A DNA stretch of 64,000 nt, taken from contig NZ_JBNNWS010000014.1 of NCBI RefSeq assembly GCF_050281185.1, positions 62,001-126,000 on the forward strand, written 5' to 3'. Made by a program: the position numbers and the translations under genes. Shown here piece after piece: positions 27,773-36,466 of the stretch (its first letter is position 1; each line of letters opens with the position of its first letter). Origin of the DNA: Heyndrickxia sp050281185 (GTDB lineage Bacteria; Bacillota; Bacilli; Bacillales; Bacillaceae_C). The notes under the pieces were generated by a model, which was given only the letters and a program-made list of their open reading frames with translations, made no database searches and was not told the DNA's origin.

Positions 27773-28273
27773 ATGGTACAAGTAACCTTTAAAGGAAATC
27801 CGATTACTGTACTTGGAAATGAAGTGAAAGTAGGGGATACAGCTCCCAATTTCACTGTTTTGGCCAATGATTTATCTGAAGTCACTTTAAATGATACGAA
27901 AGGAAAAATTCGGATCATTAGCGTAGTACCTTCTATTGACACAGGCGTATGTGATGCTCAAACCCGACGTTTTAATGAAGAAGCTAGAGGATTAGATAAT
28001 GTTCAAGTTTTAACGATTTCAGTAGACTTACCATTTGCACAAAAACGTTGGTGTGCAGCAAGTGGTCTAGAAAATGTCCAAACGTTATCCGATCATCGTG
28101 ATCTTTCATTCGGAGAGGCTTATGGTGTAATTATGAAAGAATTACGCTTGCTGGCTCGTGCTGTTTTTGTAATTGACAGCAGCGATAAAGTGACATATGT
28201 TGAATATGTATCTGAAGGAACGAATCATCCTGATTATGAAAAAGCGATTGAAGCAGCAAAACAAGTAAAATAA
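27773..28273 (+). CDS. tpx: Thiol peroxidase (Tpx, atypical 2-Cys peroxiredoxin)
   Basis: Reduces hydroperoxides with thioredoxin as donor. The 166-residue protein has peroxidatic Cys60 in PSIDTGVCDAQT and resolving Cys94 in KRWCAASG, the hallmark of Tpx. AAGGAGG precedes the ATG. B. subtilis has tpx (ytgI) in the same place between ytfJ and ytxK. Own terminator. Confidence 0.97.
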   Translation: MVQVTFKGNPITVLGNEVKVGDTAPNFTVLANDLSEVTLNDTKGKIRIISVVPSIDTGVCDAQTRRFNEEARGLDNVQVLTISVDLPFAQKRWCAASGLENVQTLSDHRDLSFGEAYGVIMKELRLLARAVFVIDSSDKVTYVEYVSEGTNHPDYEKAIEAAKQVK

Positions 28274-28305
28274 AGACACGAATTTTTAATGAAACCAAAG
28301 TTCAA

Positions 28306-28350
28306 GGTGACCCAAAATCGAAGTGTCAAACACTTATGGGTCACCCTATT
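28306..28350 (+). terminator. Nested-stem terminator after tpx
   Basis: Outer stem GGTGACCCA / TGGGTCACC encloses an inner AGTGT / ACACT stem. Confidence 0.8.
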
Positions 28351-28374
28351 TATGTTTACGAGGAGGAATGAATC

Positions 28375-29361
28375 ATGAGTATCTCTCCAATGGAAACTAT
28401 TTTCAATGTCCTTAATGAGACGTCTTTGATTCTAAAAGATGAATTAAATTGTACTTATTTAGAGGCTCTTTCAGAAACGGGAGAGAATCTATTTCATGGA
28501 GATATCATACAAGATGAGCTAAGCGAATTGACGAAAAAAAGATTAAAGAAACAATATGAAAGAATAAATCTTTCTGCTTTTTCAAAGGAAGAAGTTAGAA
28601 AATCCTATCAATTAGCTATTTTAAAAGGGATGAGGGACAATGTTCAATCCAATCATCAGATGACCCCTGATTCAATTGGTTTGGTTATGAGCTATTTAAT
28701 TAAGAAGTTTACAGATAAAGCTGAAGCTTTTTCCTTATTAGATCCTGCAGTTGGGACAGGGAATCTTTTAACCACTATTTTAAATCAAATAGATGATAAA
28801 GAAATTACATCCTATGGTGTCGATATAGATGATTTACTAATTAAATTGGCTTATATAGGTGCAAATTTACAAAGTCAGCCTATTCAGTTTTTTAATCAAG
28901 ATTCTTTAGAGCACTTGTTTATTGATCCAGTTGATGTTGTTGTAGGTGATTTACCGGTAGGATTTTATCCTAATGATTTAGGATCGCAAAAATATATACT
29001 TAAATCAGAAAAAGGCCATTCGTATGCACATCATTTATTTATCGAGCAAAGTTTAAAGCATACAAAGTCTGGCGGATACTTGTTTTTCCTTATTCCTAAT
29101 GGATTATTTGAATCTGAGGAAGCCCCAAAATTACAAAGATTTTTATCAGAGCATGTATATATTCAAGGTGTTTTACAACTTCCTGAGTCCATGTTTAAAA
29201 ATCCTAATGCAGCAAAAAGCATATTAATCCTTCAAAAGAAGGGTGATGAAATTAAAGGACCGAAACAAGTATTAATGGCAAAACTACCTACCTTATCTCA
29301 CCAACAAGCAATGGAAGCAATGATTGCCAAAATTGAAAAATGGTTTGATGAGAATAAATGA
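28375..29361 (+). CDS. ytxK: YtxK, class I methyltransferase-like protein
   Basis: A 328-residue protein of the N6-DNA-methylase-like fold. The SAM-binding motif I is clear (DPAVGTGNLL, about residue 123), but the catalytic (N/D)PP(Y/F) motif IV is replaced by GDLPVGFYP, so methylation of an adenine base is doubtful. B. subtilis YtxK sits in the same place, followed there by ackA; ackA is missing here. No restriction endonuclease or specificity gene is nearby, so a restriction-modification role is unlikely. Confidence 0.85.
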   Translation: MSISPMETIFNVLNETSLILKDELNCTYLEALSETGENLFHGDIIQDELSELTKKRLKKQYERINLSAFSKEEVRKSYQLAILKGMRDNVQSNHQMTPDSIGLVMSYLIKKFTDKAEAFSLLDPAVGTGNLLTTILNQIDDKEITSYGVDIDDLLIKLAYIGANLQSQPIQFFNQDSLEHLFIDPVDVVVGDLPVGFYPNDLGSQKYILKSEKGHSYAHHLFIEQSLKHTKSGGYLFFLIPNGLFESEEAPKLQRFLSEHVYIQGVLQLPESMFKNPNAAKSILILQKKGDEIKGPKQVLMAKLPTLSHQQAMEAMIAKIEKWFDENK

Positions 29362-29375
29362 ATAATTTATCTACA

Positions 29376-29412
29376 AAAAAGCAAATCAATTATTTTTGAT
29401 TTGCTTTTTCTT
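29376..29412 (+). terminator. Terminator after ytxK
   Basis: Stem AAAAGCAAATCA / TGATTTGCTTTT with T-rich tail. Confidence 0.9.
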
Positions 29413-29470
29413 TGCATACAGGTCTCTATGTTATACTATGGATAATCATTCCTTATGAGAGGTGAAACGA

Positions 29471-30298
29471 ATGAATTGGACTGAAAGAGATCGAGAAGTT
29501 TGGCAACAAGTTCAAGAATGGATTCATACATTGCACCAAGAGGAATTAAATGATTTTAAAAGAACATACGAAAAGTGGGTGAACAAAGGACTTTCACTCA
29601 TCCCTGAGAAATTCACAGAAGCTTTTTTTGGAAAATTAGATACATGGTTATTTCACCTTAATGCTCTAATTCAAAGCTTAGAAATTCAAGATGATACGAG
29701 AAAAAGAATTTTGAGATCTGCTAGAATTTTTGACGAAAATATTCATACTATTTCTGATATGAAAAACTTAACGATCGATCAGGCTTCATACATATCTGAT
29801 CAATATTCTGCACGTCATCGATTATACTCCTTTGTCCAAGGGGGAATTACTGGAACAGGAAAGAAAATAATTTTAAGTACTGATTTTCTAGTGATGATAT
29901 TATTAAACTTACGAGCAGTTCAAATAACAGCAATGTCGTATGGCTATGAAATTAAAACACCTTATGAAATGATGACATCGCTAAAGGTATTTCATGCTGC
30001 CACCCTCCCTAAACATTTAAAAGGTAATGCATGGGAACAGCTCATGATTGATTTAGAGCAATCCCAGTATTTTTATGAAGGAACTGAACAAGTGACAACC
30101 TTTGAATGGCTAGAGGAACCTTTTAAACAATTAGTAAAAGCCTGCTTTATATCATCTTTTCATAAGGAAAAAGACTCGAAACTATCCTTAATACCAATCG
30201 TTATCGGGGCAGGGGTTAACTATAAATTTTCTAAAAAAGTTACTGATTTTGCAGATACATATTATAAATATCGATATTTACAAGATAAAGGATGTTAA
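29471..30298 (+). CDS. EcsC-family protein
   Basis: A 275-residue protein with the EcsC-domain pattern: VQGGITGTGKKIILSTDF, LNLRAVQITAMSYG, and a C-terminal SLIPIVIGAGVNYKFSKKVTDFA. EcsC is the third gene of the B. subtilis ecs ABC-transporter operon and its biochemical role is unknown; this copy is not next to ecsAB. The ATG at 29471 follows AGGTG; the GTG at 29462 is inside that site. The moaB start lies just after its stop, so the two are probably co-transcribed. Confidence 0.8.
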   Translation: MNWTERDREVWQQVQEWIHTLHQEELNDFKRTYEKWVNKGLSLIPEKFTEAFFGKLDTWLFHLNALIQSLEIQDDTRKRILRSARIFDENIHTISDMKNLTIDQASYISDQYSARHRLYSFVQGGITGTGKKIILSTDFLVMILLNLRAVQITAMSYGYEIKTPYEMMTSLKVFHAATLPKHLKGNAWEQLMIDLEQSQYFYEGTEQVTTFEWLEEPFKQLVKACFISSFHKEKDSKLSLIPIVIGAGVNYKFSKKVTDFADTYYKYRYLQDKGC

Positions 30299-30300
30299 AT

Positions 30301-30819
30301 ATGAGTATTTCAAAGCATAAAGAATTCGCTCGAAAGGAAATCAATTGTGGTGTTATTACTGTAAGTGATACAAGAACTGGGGAAACAGACAAAAGCGGTA
30401 AGCTCATGATAGAATTATTAAAATTCCATGGTCATAGTATTCATAATTATCAAATTGTAAAGGATGACCAACAACAAATTAAAGAGACAATTGAGGATAT
30501 GTCTAGAGATGAGACAGTAAAAGCCATATTAATAAATGGTGGAACCGGGATTGCAGCAAGGGATGTTACAATTGAATCGGTTACTTCCCTTTTTGATAAG
30601 GAAATTACTGGATTTGGAGAATTTTTTCGTTATTTAAGCTATAAAGAGGATATAGGTTCGGCAGCTATGCTATCTAGAGCAACAGCTGGAATATACATGA
30701 ACAAGGTTATTTTTGTAACACCTGGTTCCACTGGAGCGGTAAAGATTGCAATGAATAAGCTTATTTTACCAGAACTTGGGCATATTATTCATGAAATTGA
30801 AAAAGATATAATTGTGTAA
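30301..30819 (+). CDS. moaB: Molybdenum cofactor biosynthesis protein MoaB
   Basis: MogA/MoaB-family protein, 172 residues, which adenylates molybdopterin in Moco synthesis in well-studied members. Motifs: GVITVSDTRT, NGGTGIAARDVTIE, GFGEFFR and VTPGSTGAV. The ATG at 30301 with AAGGATG upstream is preferred; an in-frame ATG at 30292 overlaps the end of the EcsC-like gene. No other moco genes are in the window. In B. subtilis moaB lies in the same general neighbourhood. Confidence 0.92.
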   Translation: MSISKHKEFARKEINCGVITVSDTRTGETDKSGKLMIELLKFHGHSIHNYQIVKDDQQQIKETIEDMSRDETVKAILINGGTGIAARDVTIESVTSLFDKEITGFGEFFRYLSYKEDIGSAAMLSRATAGIYMNKVIFVTPGSTGAVKIAMNKLILPELGHIIHEIEKDIIV

Positions 30820-30908
30820 ACATATTGCCTTTTTGTTATTTCCATATTGTGGTTAGTATATCTATTAGGAGATTTCGAAAAATTCGGATATAGGAAGGGG
30901 GCAATATT

Positions 30909-31058
30909 ATGGATAAAGAGAAATCGAAGAAAGAGTGTTTCTTTGATGAAGAAGGTGTAGAGAAAGTCAGTAATCAAATTATGGGCGCATATGCAAGCGG
31001 CGTAGTTGATCAGCCAGATGGTCAGTTTCATATCTATGATCAAGAAAAAGATGAGTAA
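30909..31058 (+). CDS. Small hypothetical protein (49 aa)
   Basis: A 49-codon ORF with a strong ribosome binding site (AGGAAGGGGG) 6 nt before the ATG. The product is very acidic and hydrophilic: MDKEKSKKECFFDEEGVEKV, then SNQIMGAYASGVVDQPDGQF and a short charged tail. No membrane segment or signal peptide. I do not recognise the family with certainty; small acidic proteins with a central GAYASG-like helix are common among uncharacterised Bacillus sporulation genes, but that is a guess. Family 2 repeat copy C begins nine bases after its stop. Confidence 0.65.
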   Translation: MDKEKSKKECFFDEEGVEKVSNQIMGAYASGVVDQPDGQFHIYDQEKDE

Positions 31059-31066
31059 GAAAGAAA

Positions 31067-31226
31067 AGTGTAAGCGCCTGCTCATCGGCGTACGGATTTC
31101 GTAGTCTTCGACTGAGATAAAGGAAACACGGTGAGGTAGTCCACGAGCCGATGTTGACTTATCGTAGGGAGGAGACAGAGAAATCCGCTAGCCGATAGTC
31201 GCTGAAGCTAGACACAGCAGACACTT
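31067..31226. repeat. Interspersed repeat, family 2, copy C
   Basis: Same orientation as copy B, sharing GGCGTACGGATTTCGTAGTC, GACTGAGATAAAGGAAACAC, GGTGAGGTAGT and GAAATCCGCTAGCCGA, but its ends (AGTGTAAGCGC and GACACT) differ and the DnaA-box flank is absent. It fills much of the 346-base gap before ald. Confidence 0.85.
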
Positions 31227-31271
31227 TTTATGTCTAGTATCCTTAGTAAATTCCATGCTTTCTTATATTTC

Positions 31272-31303
31272 AAAAAAGGAGGAAATTGTTTCCTCCTTTT
31301 TCA
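31272..31303 (+). terminator. Terminator upstream of ald
   Basis: Stem AAAAAGGAGG / CCTCCTTTTT separating the small ORF and repeat from ald. Confidence 0.8.
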
Positions 31304-31404
31304 TATAGGCATAGAATAATAATAGGTAAATAAGGTTTTATTTGCTAAAATGATAGTGTGATTAACTTTATTAAATATAATTTTCTTTAAAGGAGGTTCA
31401 TCAG

Positions 31405-32520
31405 ATGAAAATAGGTGTTCCAAAGGAAATTAAAAATAATGAAAACCGTGTGGCAATGACCCCAGCTGGAGTAGTAAGCTTAACAAAGTTTGGTCATGAA
31501 GTTTTTATCGAAACAAACGCAGGGCAAGGCTCTGGTTTTATGGATGATGATTATGTTCAAGCAGGTGCAAAAATTGTTGAAACTGCACAAGAAGCATGGT
31601 CAATGGAGATGGTTATGAAAGTAAAAGAACCATTGCCAAGTGAATACCAATACTTTCGAGAAGGACTAATCCTATTTACTTATTTACATCTTGCAGCTGA
31701 ACCTCAATTAACGGATGCTTTATTGAAAAATAAGGTAGTAGGAATTGCATATGAAACAGTACAGCTGCCAAATCGTTCATTGCCATTGCTTACACCTATG
31801 AGTGAAGTAGCAGGGAGAATGGCACCACAGATTGGTGCTCAATTTTTGGAAAAAAATAATGGAGGCAAAGGTATTCTTCTATCAGGTGTCCCAGGAGTTC
31901 AAAGAGGTAAAGTCACCATTATAGGTGGCGGGGTTGCAGGAATGAATGCTGCTAAAATGGCTGTCGGTCTTGGGGCGCAAGTTACAATTATCGATCTTAA
32001 TCCAGAACGTCTACGTCAATTGGATGATATATTCGGTAGTGAGATTACCACTCTGATGTCTAACCCCTACAATATTGCTGAAGCAGTTAAGGAATCTGAT
32101 TTAGTTATTGGTGCAGTATTAATTCCTGGAGCAAAGGCACCGAAGCTAGTTACAGAAGAAATGATAGCTTCTATGAATCCAGGCTCTGTAGTAGTTGATA
32201 TTGCTATCGATCAAGGCGGGATATTTGAAACCAGTGATCGTATTACAACACACGATAATCCAACTTATGAAAAACATGGAGTTGTTCATTACGCTGTAGC
32301 TAACATGCCTGGAGCAGTTCCGAGAACTTCTACAATAGCATTAACAAATGTAACTGTTCCATACGCTTTACAAATAGCAAATAAAGGCTACAATAAAGCC
32401 TGCATTGAAAATGAACAGCTGCTTAAAGGAATGAACACTCTAAATGGCTATGTTACATATCAAGCAGTCGCTGAATCCCTAAATTTAAATTATAAAGAGG
32501 CAAAAACATTATTTGTATAA
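31405..32520 (+). CDS. ald: Alanine dehydrogenase
   Basis: NAD-dependent oxidative deamination of L-alanine to pyruvate and ammonia; needed for alanine use and for normal sporulation in B. subtilis. The 371-residue protein starts MKIGVPKEIKNNENRVAMTP, has catalytic-region ILFTYLHLA, the Rossmann motif IGGGVAGMNAAK (about residue 172) and DIAIDQGG. AAAGGAGG precedes the ATG. Monocistronic. Confidence 0.97.
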   Translation: MKIGVPKEIKNNENRVAMTPAGVVSLTKFGHEVFIETNAGQGSGFMDDDYVQAGAKIVETAQEAWSMEMVMKVKEPLPSEYQYFREGLILFTYLHLAAEPQLTDALLKNKVVGIAYETVQLPNRSLPLLTPMSEVAGRMAPQIGAQFLEKNNGGKGILLSGVPGVQRGKVTIIGGGVAGMNAAKMAVGLGAQVTIIDLNPERLRQLDDIFGSEITTLMSNPYNIAEAVKESDLVIGAVLIPGAKAPKLVTEEMIASMNPGSVVVDIAIDQGGIFETSDRITTHDNPTYEKHGVVHYAVANMPGAVPRTSTIALTNVTVPYALQIANKGYNKACIENEQLLKGMNTLNGYVTYQAVAESLNLNYKEAKTLFV

Positions 32521-32525
32521 AATAA

Positions 32526-32557
32526 CAAAGGAATCAGCTAATGGCTGATTCCTTTTA
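32526..32557. terminator. Bidirectional terminator between ald and the peptidase gene
   Basis: Perfect 12-bp stem AAAGGAATCAGC / GCTGATTCCTTT between convergent genes. Confidence 0.9.
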
Positions 32558-32560
32558 ATC

Positions 32561-33667
32561 TTATTTTACAATTTGCAATTTTTTAGGGAATGAAGTTAAT
32601 ATTTCTACCCCATCTTTTGTTACATAAACATCATCTTCGATACGAACTCCTGCTACATTTGGAACATAAATACCAGGTTCGATGGTGAAGACCATTCCTT
32701 CTTGAATAATAAGTTCATTGGTATTGGTGACAGAAGGATATTCATGTACACCAATTCCTAATCCGTGACCTAGACGGTGAGGGAAATAATCTCCGAATCC
32801 AGCATCTGTAATAATATCTCGTGCGAGTTGATCTAATTCTTTAGCAGTAATACCAGGTTTTACTGCTTTTACAGCTTCTTCTTCTGCTTTTAAGACAGTG
32901 TTATAAATTTTTTCTTGTTCCTCATTAAAATGATCATAAGCAACCGTACGGGTAATATCAGAACAATATCCTTCATAGACAACACCTAAATCAAATAGAA
33001 CGAAGTCACCTTTTTTAACTTTTGTTAAACCAGGATTCCCATGAGGAGAAGCGGCATTTGCACCTGTGAGTACCATTGTTGAAAATGACATTTCGGAAAT
33101 TCCCTTTTTCTTTAGTTCGTATTCAATGGCTGCAATGATATCTAGTTCAGTTTTTCCTTCTTGTATTTCATTAACACCTACTTGAACAGCGAAATCTGCA
33201 TATTCAGCAGCTTTTTTCAAAATTTCTTTTTCTTTTTCGTCTTTAATCAAGCGCAATTGGCGTAGTTTTTCTTCGGCAGCAACAAAGCGGGCGCCTTCGA
33301 AACGATTAAGTAATTGTTCGTATCGCTCAATATTCATATGTTCTTTTTCTAATGCCAATACATTTACATTACTAATCCGATTCTTAATGTGCTTCTCTAA
33401 CTTTTCCCATGGATTTTCTGTGTCAGAACAACCGATGATCTCATACTCCCATCCTGATTCTTTCGCATCATGAACATCTAAAGATGGGCAAATTAAAAAG
33501 GGTTCTATTTCTGGAAAAACTACAATACCAAGTACACGTTCATGTGGATCACTTCGAAATCCACTTAAATAAAATACGTTTTCAGTAGAAGTAATAAATG
33601 CTGAATCGATATTTTCCTGCTTAAGCCATTGCATTAAATCTTGTAGTCGGTGATTCAATTTTTTCAT
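32561..33667 (-). CDS. Xaa-Pro peptidase (M24 family, PapB/PepQ type)
   Basis: Cytosolic metallopeptidase, 368 residues, that cleaves peptides with proline in the second position. An N-terminal creatinase-like domain (ENVFYLSGFRSDPHERV) precedes the pita-bread domain with all five metal ligands: Asp in LFDLG, Asp in CSDITRT, His in HRLGHGLGIGVHE, Glu in TIEPG and Glu in RIEDD. Whether it is an aminopeptidase or a dipeptidase cannot be told from sequence. Single gene, convergent with ald. Confidence 0.9.
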   Translation of the reverse strand: MKKLNHRLQDLMQWLKQENIDSAFITSTENVFYLSGFRSDPHERVLGIVVFPEIEPFLICPSLDVHDAKESGWEYEIIGCSDTENPWEKLEKHIKNRISNVNVLALEKEHMNIERYEQLLNRFEGARFVAAEEKLRQLRLIKDEKEKEILKKAAEYADFAVQVGVNEIQEGKTELDIIAAIEYELKKKGISEMSFSTMVLTGANAASPHGNPGLTKVKKGDFVLFDLGVVYEGYCSDITRTVAYDHFNEEQEKIYNTVLKAEEEAVKAVKPGITAKELDQLARDIITDAGFGDYFPHRLGHGLGIGVHEYPSVTNTNELIIQEGMVFTIEPGIYVPNVAGVRIEDDVYVTKDGVEILTSFPKKLQIVK

Positions 33668-33856
33668 CTCCTTAACTATGAATAAAATAAGAATATCAGA
33701 AATTATATATTGTTTCTATTTTCTAGTTTAAATAAATAAAATAAAAAATGCTTTTAAATTCAGGTGAAAAAGGGTATTTTGTTTAAATGTGAAGGAATTT
33801 TATCATTTAGTCTTGAATAAAGAAACTGAACAAAAAGTTAAAAGGAGAGGAAATGA

Positions 33857-34537
33857 ATGAGAGTATCATACCATGGACATTCTATCGTAAAGGTTGAAAC
33901 AAAAGGAAAAACAATTATTTTCGATCCATTTATTACAGGAAATTCACAAACTGATTTACAAGTAGAAAATGAAAATCCAGACTATATTATTTTAACCCAT
34001 GGCCATAATGATCATGTAGGTGATACGATAGAGCTTGCAAAACGGAGTGGAGCATTAGTCATTGCTAACAATGAGATAGCGGATTATTTAAGTTGGCAAG
34101 GTTTAAATACCCATGGAATGCACATTGGAGGTTCGTTTGAATTTGATTTTGGCAAGGTAAAACTTACACCCGCCTTTCATGGTTCTGCTTTAGTTACAGA
34201 GAATAATGAAATCATTTATTTAGGAATGCCAGCAGGGATTTTACTGATGGTTGAAGGGAAAACAATCTATCATGCAGGAGATACTGGTCTATTTTCAGAT
34301 ATGAAATTAATAAGTGAACTCCATCCGATTGATTTAGCCTTTTTACCAATTGGTGATAATTTTACGATGGGACCTGAGGATGCTGCTATTGCGGCAAAAT
34401 TTTTAAAGGCGAAAACAGTGGTGCCAATACATTACAATACATTCCCGGTAATTAAGCAAGATCCGGAGCGGTTCATTAACTTGTTAGAAAATCAAACAGG
34501 GCAAATAATGAATGCTGGTGATTCTATCGAGCTATAA
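33857..34537 (+). CDS. ytkL: UPF0173 metal-dependent hydrolase YtkL
   Basis: Metallo-beta-lactamase-fold protein, 226 residues, with the metal motif THGHNDHVGD (residues 48-57), a second ligand region YHAGDTGLFSD and the C-terminal VVPIHYNTF. Function unknown. It precedes ytoI and ytpI as in B. subtilis. AAAAGGAGAGG precedes the ATG. Confidence 0.93.
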   Translation: MRVSYHGHSIVKVETKGKTIIFDPFITGNSQTDLQVENENPDYIILTHGHNDHVGDTIELAKRSGALVIANNEIADYLSWQGLNTHGMHIGGSFEFDFGKVKLTPAFHGSALVTENNEIIYLGMPAGILLMVEGKTIYHAGDTGLFSDMKLISELHPIDLAFLPIGDNFTMGPEDAAIAAKFLKAKTVVPIHYNTFPVIKQDPERFINLLENQTGQIMNAGDSIEL

Positions 34538-34544
34538 AAAACAT

Positions 34545-34577
34545 CAAAGTACATTTGCTAAGGCAGATGTACTTTTT
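34545..34577 (+). terminator. Terminator after ytkL
   Basis: Stem AAAGTACATTTGC / GCAGATGTACTTT (one G-U pair) followed by Ts. Confidence 0.88.
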
Positions 34578-34637
34578 TGTGTTGTAAACACATATTAAAG
34601 CATAGAATAAAACAAGCTTAATTATGGAGGGAATTTA

Positions 34638-34868
34638 ATGAAAAATAGATACCTGCTCTGTTTGCTTTTAACTATTCTAATGCTTTATTATGCAATTCCA
34701 CATCTGTCTTTTAACTTTCAAAGTAAAGAAGGAATTTTTTCTTTTACATGGCTCGGCTTTTCTTTACTTGTTTTTGCTGGAAATCTTTCAGCTTGGCTGT
34801 TTACTCCAAAAAAATATTATGCCAATCAAAATAGGGAAAAGCAACGAAAACGTATAAGATCATACTAA
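34638..34868 (+). CDS. Small hypothetical membrane protein (76 aa)
   Basis: A 76-residue ORF with GGAGGG before its ATG. Two predicted membrane segments (about residues 4-24 and 36-56, FTWLGFSLLVFAGNLSAWLF) and a very basic C-terminal tail (KQRKRIRSY). I do not recognise the family. It lies between ytkL and ytoI, followed by a family 1 repeat, and has no visible terminator of its own. Confidence 0.7.
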   Translation: MKNRYLLCLLLTILMLYYAIPHLSFNFQSKEGIFSFTWLGFSLLVFAGNLSAWLFTPKKYYANQNREKQRKRIRSY

Positions 34869-34874
34869 GCTGCG

Positions 34875-35006
34875 GGTAGTGTTAAACAACTCTGTAAATC
34901 TTATAAAGTCTTGTAGGAATGCAATTACACAAGTTATACTTCGTACAGAAATTGCTTCAATTATGACTCACAGATAATTTTATCAACAATAACTATTAAC
35001 AAAGCC
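34875..35006. repeat. MITE-like repeat, family 1, copy 6
   Basis: Inverted relative to copy 1. It begins near GGTAGTGTTAAACAA and ends TATTAACAAAGCC, with core CAGAAATTGCTTC and TTTTATCAACAATAA. Confidence 0.78.
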
Positions 35007-35112
35007 AAATAGTAAAGTTATTAGGTTAACTTAGCGTTACAATTGAATTGTCAAGCTTTTCACCTTATAATGAAGCTAATATAGTAAGTGCGGTAGGAAA
35101 AGGGTGAAAAGC

Positions 35113-36417
35113 TTGGCAACTAAACATGAACAAATTTTGCAATACATAGATAGTCTACCAATCGGTGAGAAAATTTCGGTAAGACAAATTGCCAAAGCAC
35201 TAAATGTTAGTGAAGGTACTGCATATAGGGCTATTAAGGATGCTGAAAATAAAGGTTATGTTAGTACCATTGAACGTGTCGGTACGATTCGAATTGAAAG
35301 TAAGAAAAAAAATAATATTGAAAAACTAACCTTTGCTGAGGTTGTAAATATTATTGATGGTCAAGTACTGGGTGGAAAATCAGGTCTTCATAAAACATTG
35401 ACAAAGTTTGTAATAGGTGCAATGAAACTTGAAGCTATGATGAAATATACTGGTGCAGGAAATTTACTCATTGTCGGAAATCGGACGAAGGCACATGAAT
35501 TAGCTTTAAGAGAAGGGGCTGCTGTTTTAATAACAGGTGGTTTTGATACAGATGATGAGGTGAAAAAATTAGCAGATCAGCTAGAATTACCAATTCTATC
35601 AACCAGTTACGATACTTTTACCGTTGCAACAATGATTAATCGTGCGATTTATGATCAATTAATCAAAAAGGAGATTATTTTAGTAGAGGATATTTTAACA
35701 CCTATTGGTCAAACAGCGTATTTAATAATCAACGATCGGTTAGATAACTGGTATGAAAAGAATAGAATTACCGCTCATAGCCGCTTCCCAGTTGTAGACC
35801 AAAATATGAAGGTCCAAGGGATGGTCACTTCAAAGGATATTATTGAACAAGACCAGGATTCGACTATTGATAAAGTAATGACCAAAAATCCAATTACCGT
35901 TGGACTAAAAACAAGTGTTACCTCTGCCGCTCATATGATGATTTGGGAAGGAATTGAGGTCCTTCCTGTAGTTGATGATTACAACCGTTTATTTGGAATA
36001 ATTAGTAGACAGGATGTATTGAAAGCATTACAGATGACCCAGCGACAGCCGCAAGTTGGCGAAACAATTGATGATATTGTTACAACCCAAATAGAATCAT
36101 CTTCAGAAGAGGATAGATATTTGTTCGAAGTTTCCCCGCAAATGACCAATCCGCTTGGAACGATCTCTTATGGAGTATTTACTACTCTTGTATATGAGGC
36201 AGCCACTCGTAAGTTAAAAAAACAAAAAAAAGGTGATATCGTTATTGAAAACATGACGATTTATTTTATAAAACCTGTACAAATAGAAAGCAATATTGAA
36301 GTGGTTCCAACTATTTTAGAGGCGGGAAGGAAGTTCGGGAAAATTGATGTAGAAGTCTTTAATGATGGATTACTTGTCGGAAAAGCATTGTTAATGTGTC
36401 AACTAATTGAGAGATAA
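35113..36417 (+). CDS. ytoI: YtoI, HTH-DRTGG-CBS-hotdog regulator-like protein
   Basis: A 434-residue multidomain protein: N-terminal winged-helix-like HTH (about residues 12-60, RQIAKALNVSEGTAYRAI), DRTGG domain (about 75-185), two CBS domains (about 190-310; FPVVDQNMKVQGMVTSKDI and VLPVVDDYNRLFGIISRQDV) and a C-terminal hotdog thioesterase-like domain. The layout suggests a ligand-sensing DNA-binding protein, possibly responsive to adenylates or acyl-CoA; its targets are unknown. The start is either GTG 35104 or TTG 35113; the latter (AGGGTG 7 nt upstream) is chosen. Confidence 0.88.
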   Translation: MATKHEQILQYIDSLPIGEKISVRQIAKALNVSEGTAYRAIKDAENKGYVSTIERVGTIRIESKKKNNIEKLTFAEVVNIIDGQVLGGKSGLHKTLTKFVIGAMKLEAMMKYTGAGNLLIVGNRTKAHELALREGAAVLITGGFDTDDEVKKLADQLELPILSTSYDTFTVATMINRAIYDQLIKKEIILVEDILTPIGQTAYLIINDRLDNWYEKNRITAHSRFPVVDQNMKVQGMVTSKDIIEQDQDSTIDKVMTKNPITVGLKTSVTSAAHMMIWEGIEVLPVVDDYNRLFGIISRQDVLKALQMTQRQPQVGETIDDIVTTQIESSSEEDRYLFEVSPQMTNPLGTISYGVFTTLVYEAATRKLKKQKKGDIVIENMTIYFIKPVQIESNIEVVPTILEAGRKFGKIDVEVFNDGLLVGKALLMCQLIER

Positions 36418-36424
36418 GTAGAAC

Positions 36425-36453
36425 AAAAAAAGCCATTTTTAAATGGCTTTTCT
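36425..36453. terminator. Bidirectional terminator between ytoI and ytpI
   Basis: Stem AAAAAGCCATTT / AAATGGCTTTT between convergent genes. Confidence 0.9.
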
Positions 36454-36466
36454 TACATAGAAATAA

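Noticed and set aside
28375..29361. Restriction-modification methylase
   Set aside because: Motif IV is not catalytic-looking and there is no endonuclease or specificity subunit nearby; it is the conserved chromosomal ytxK.
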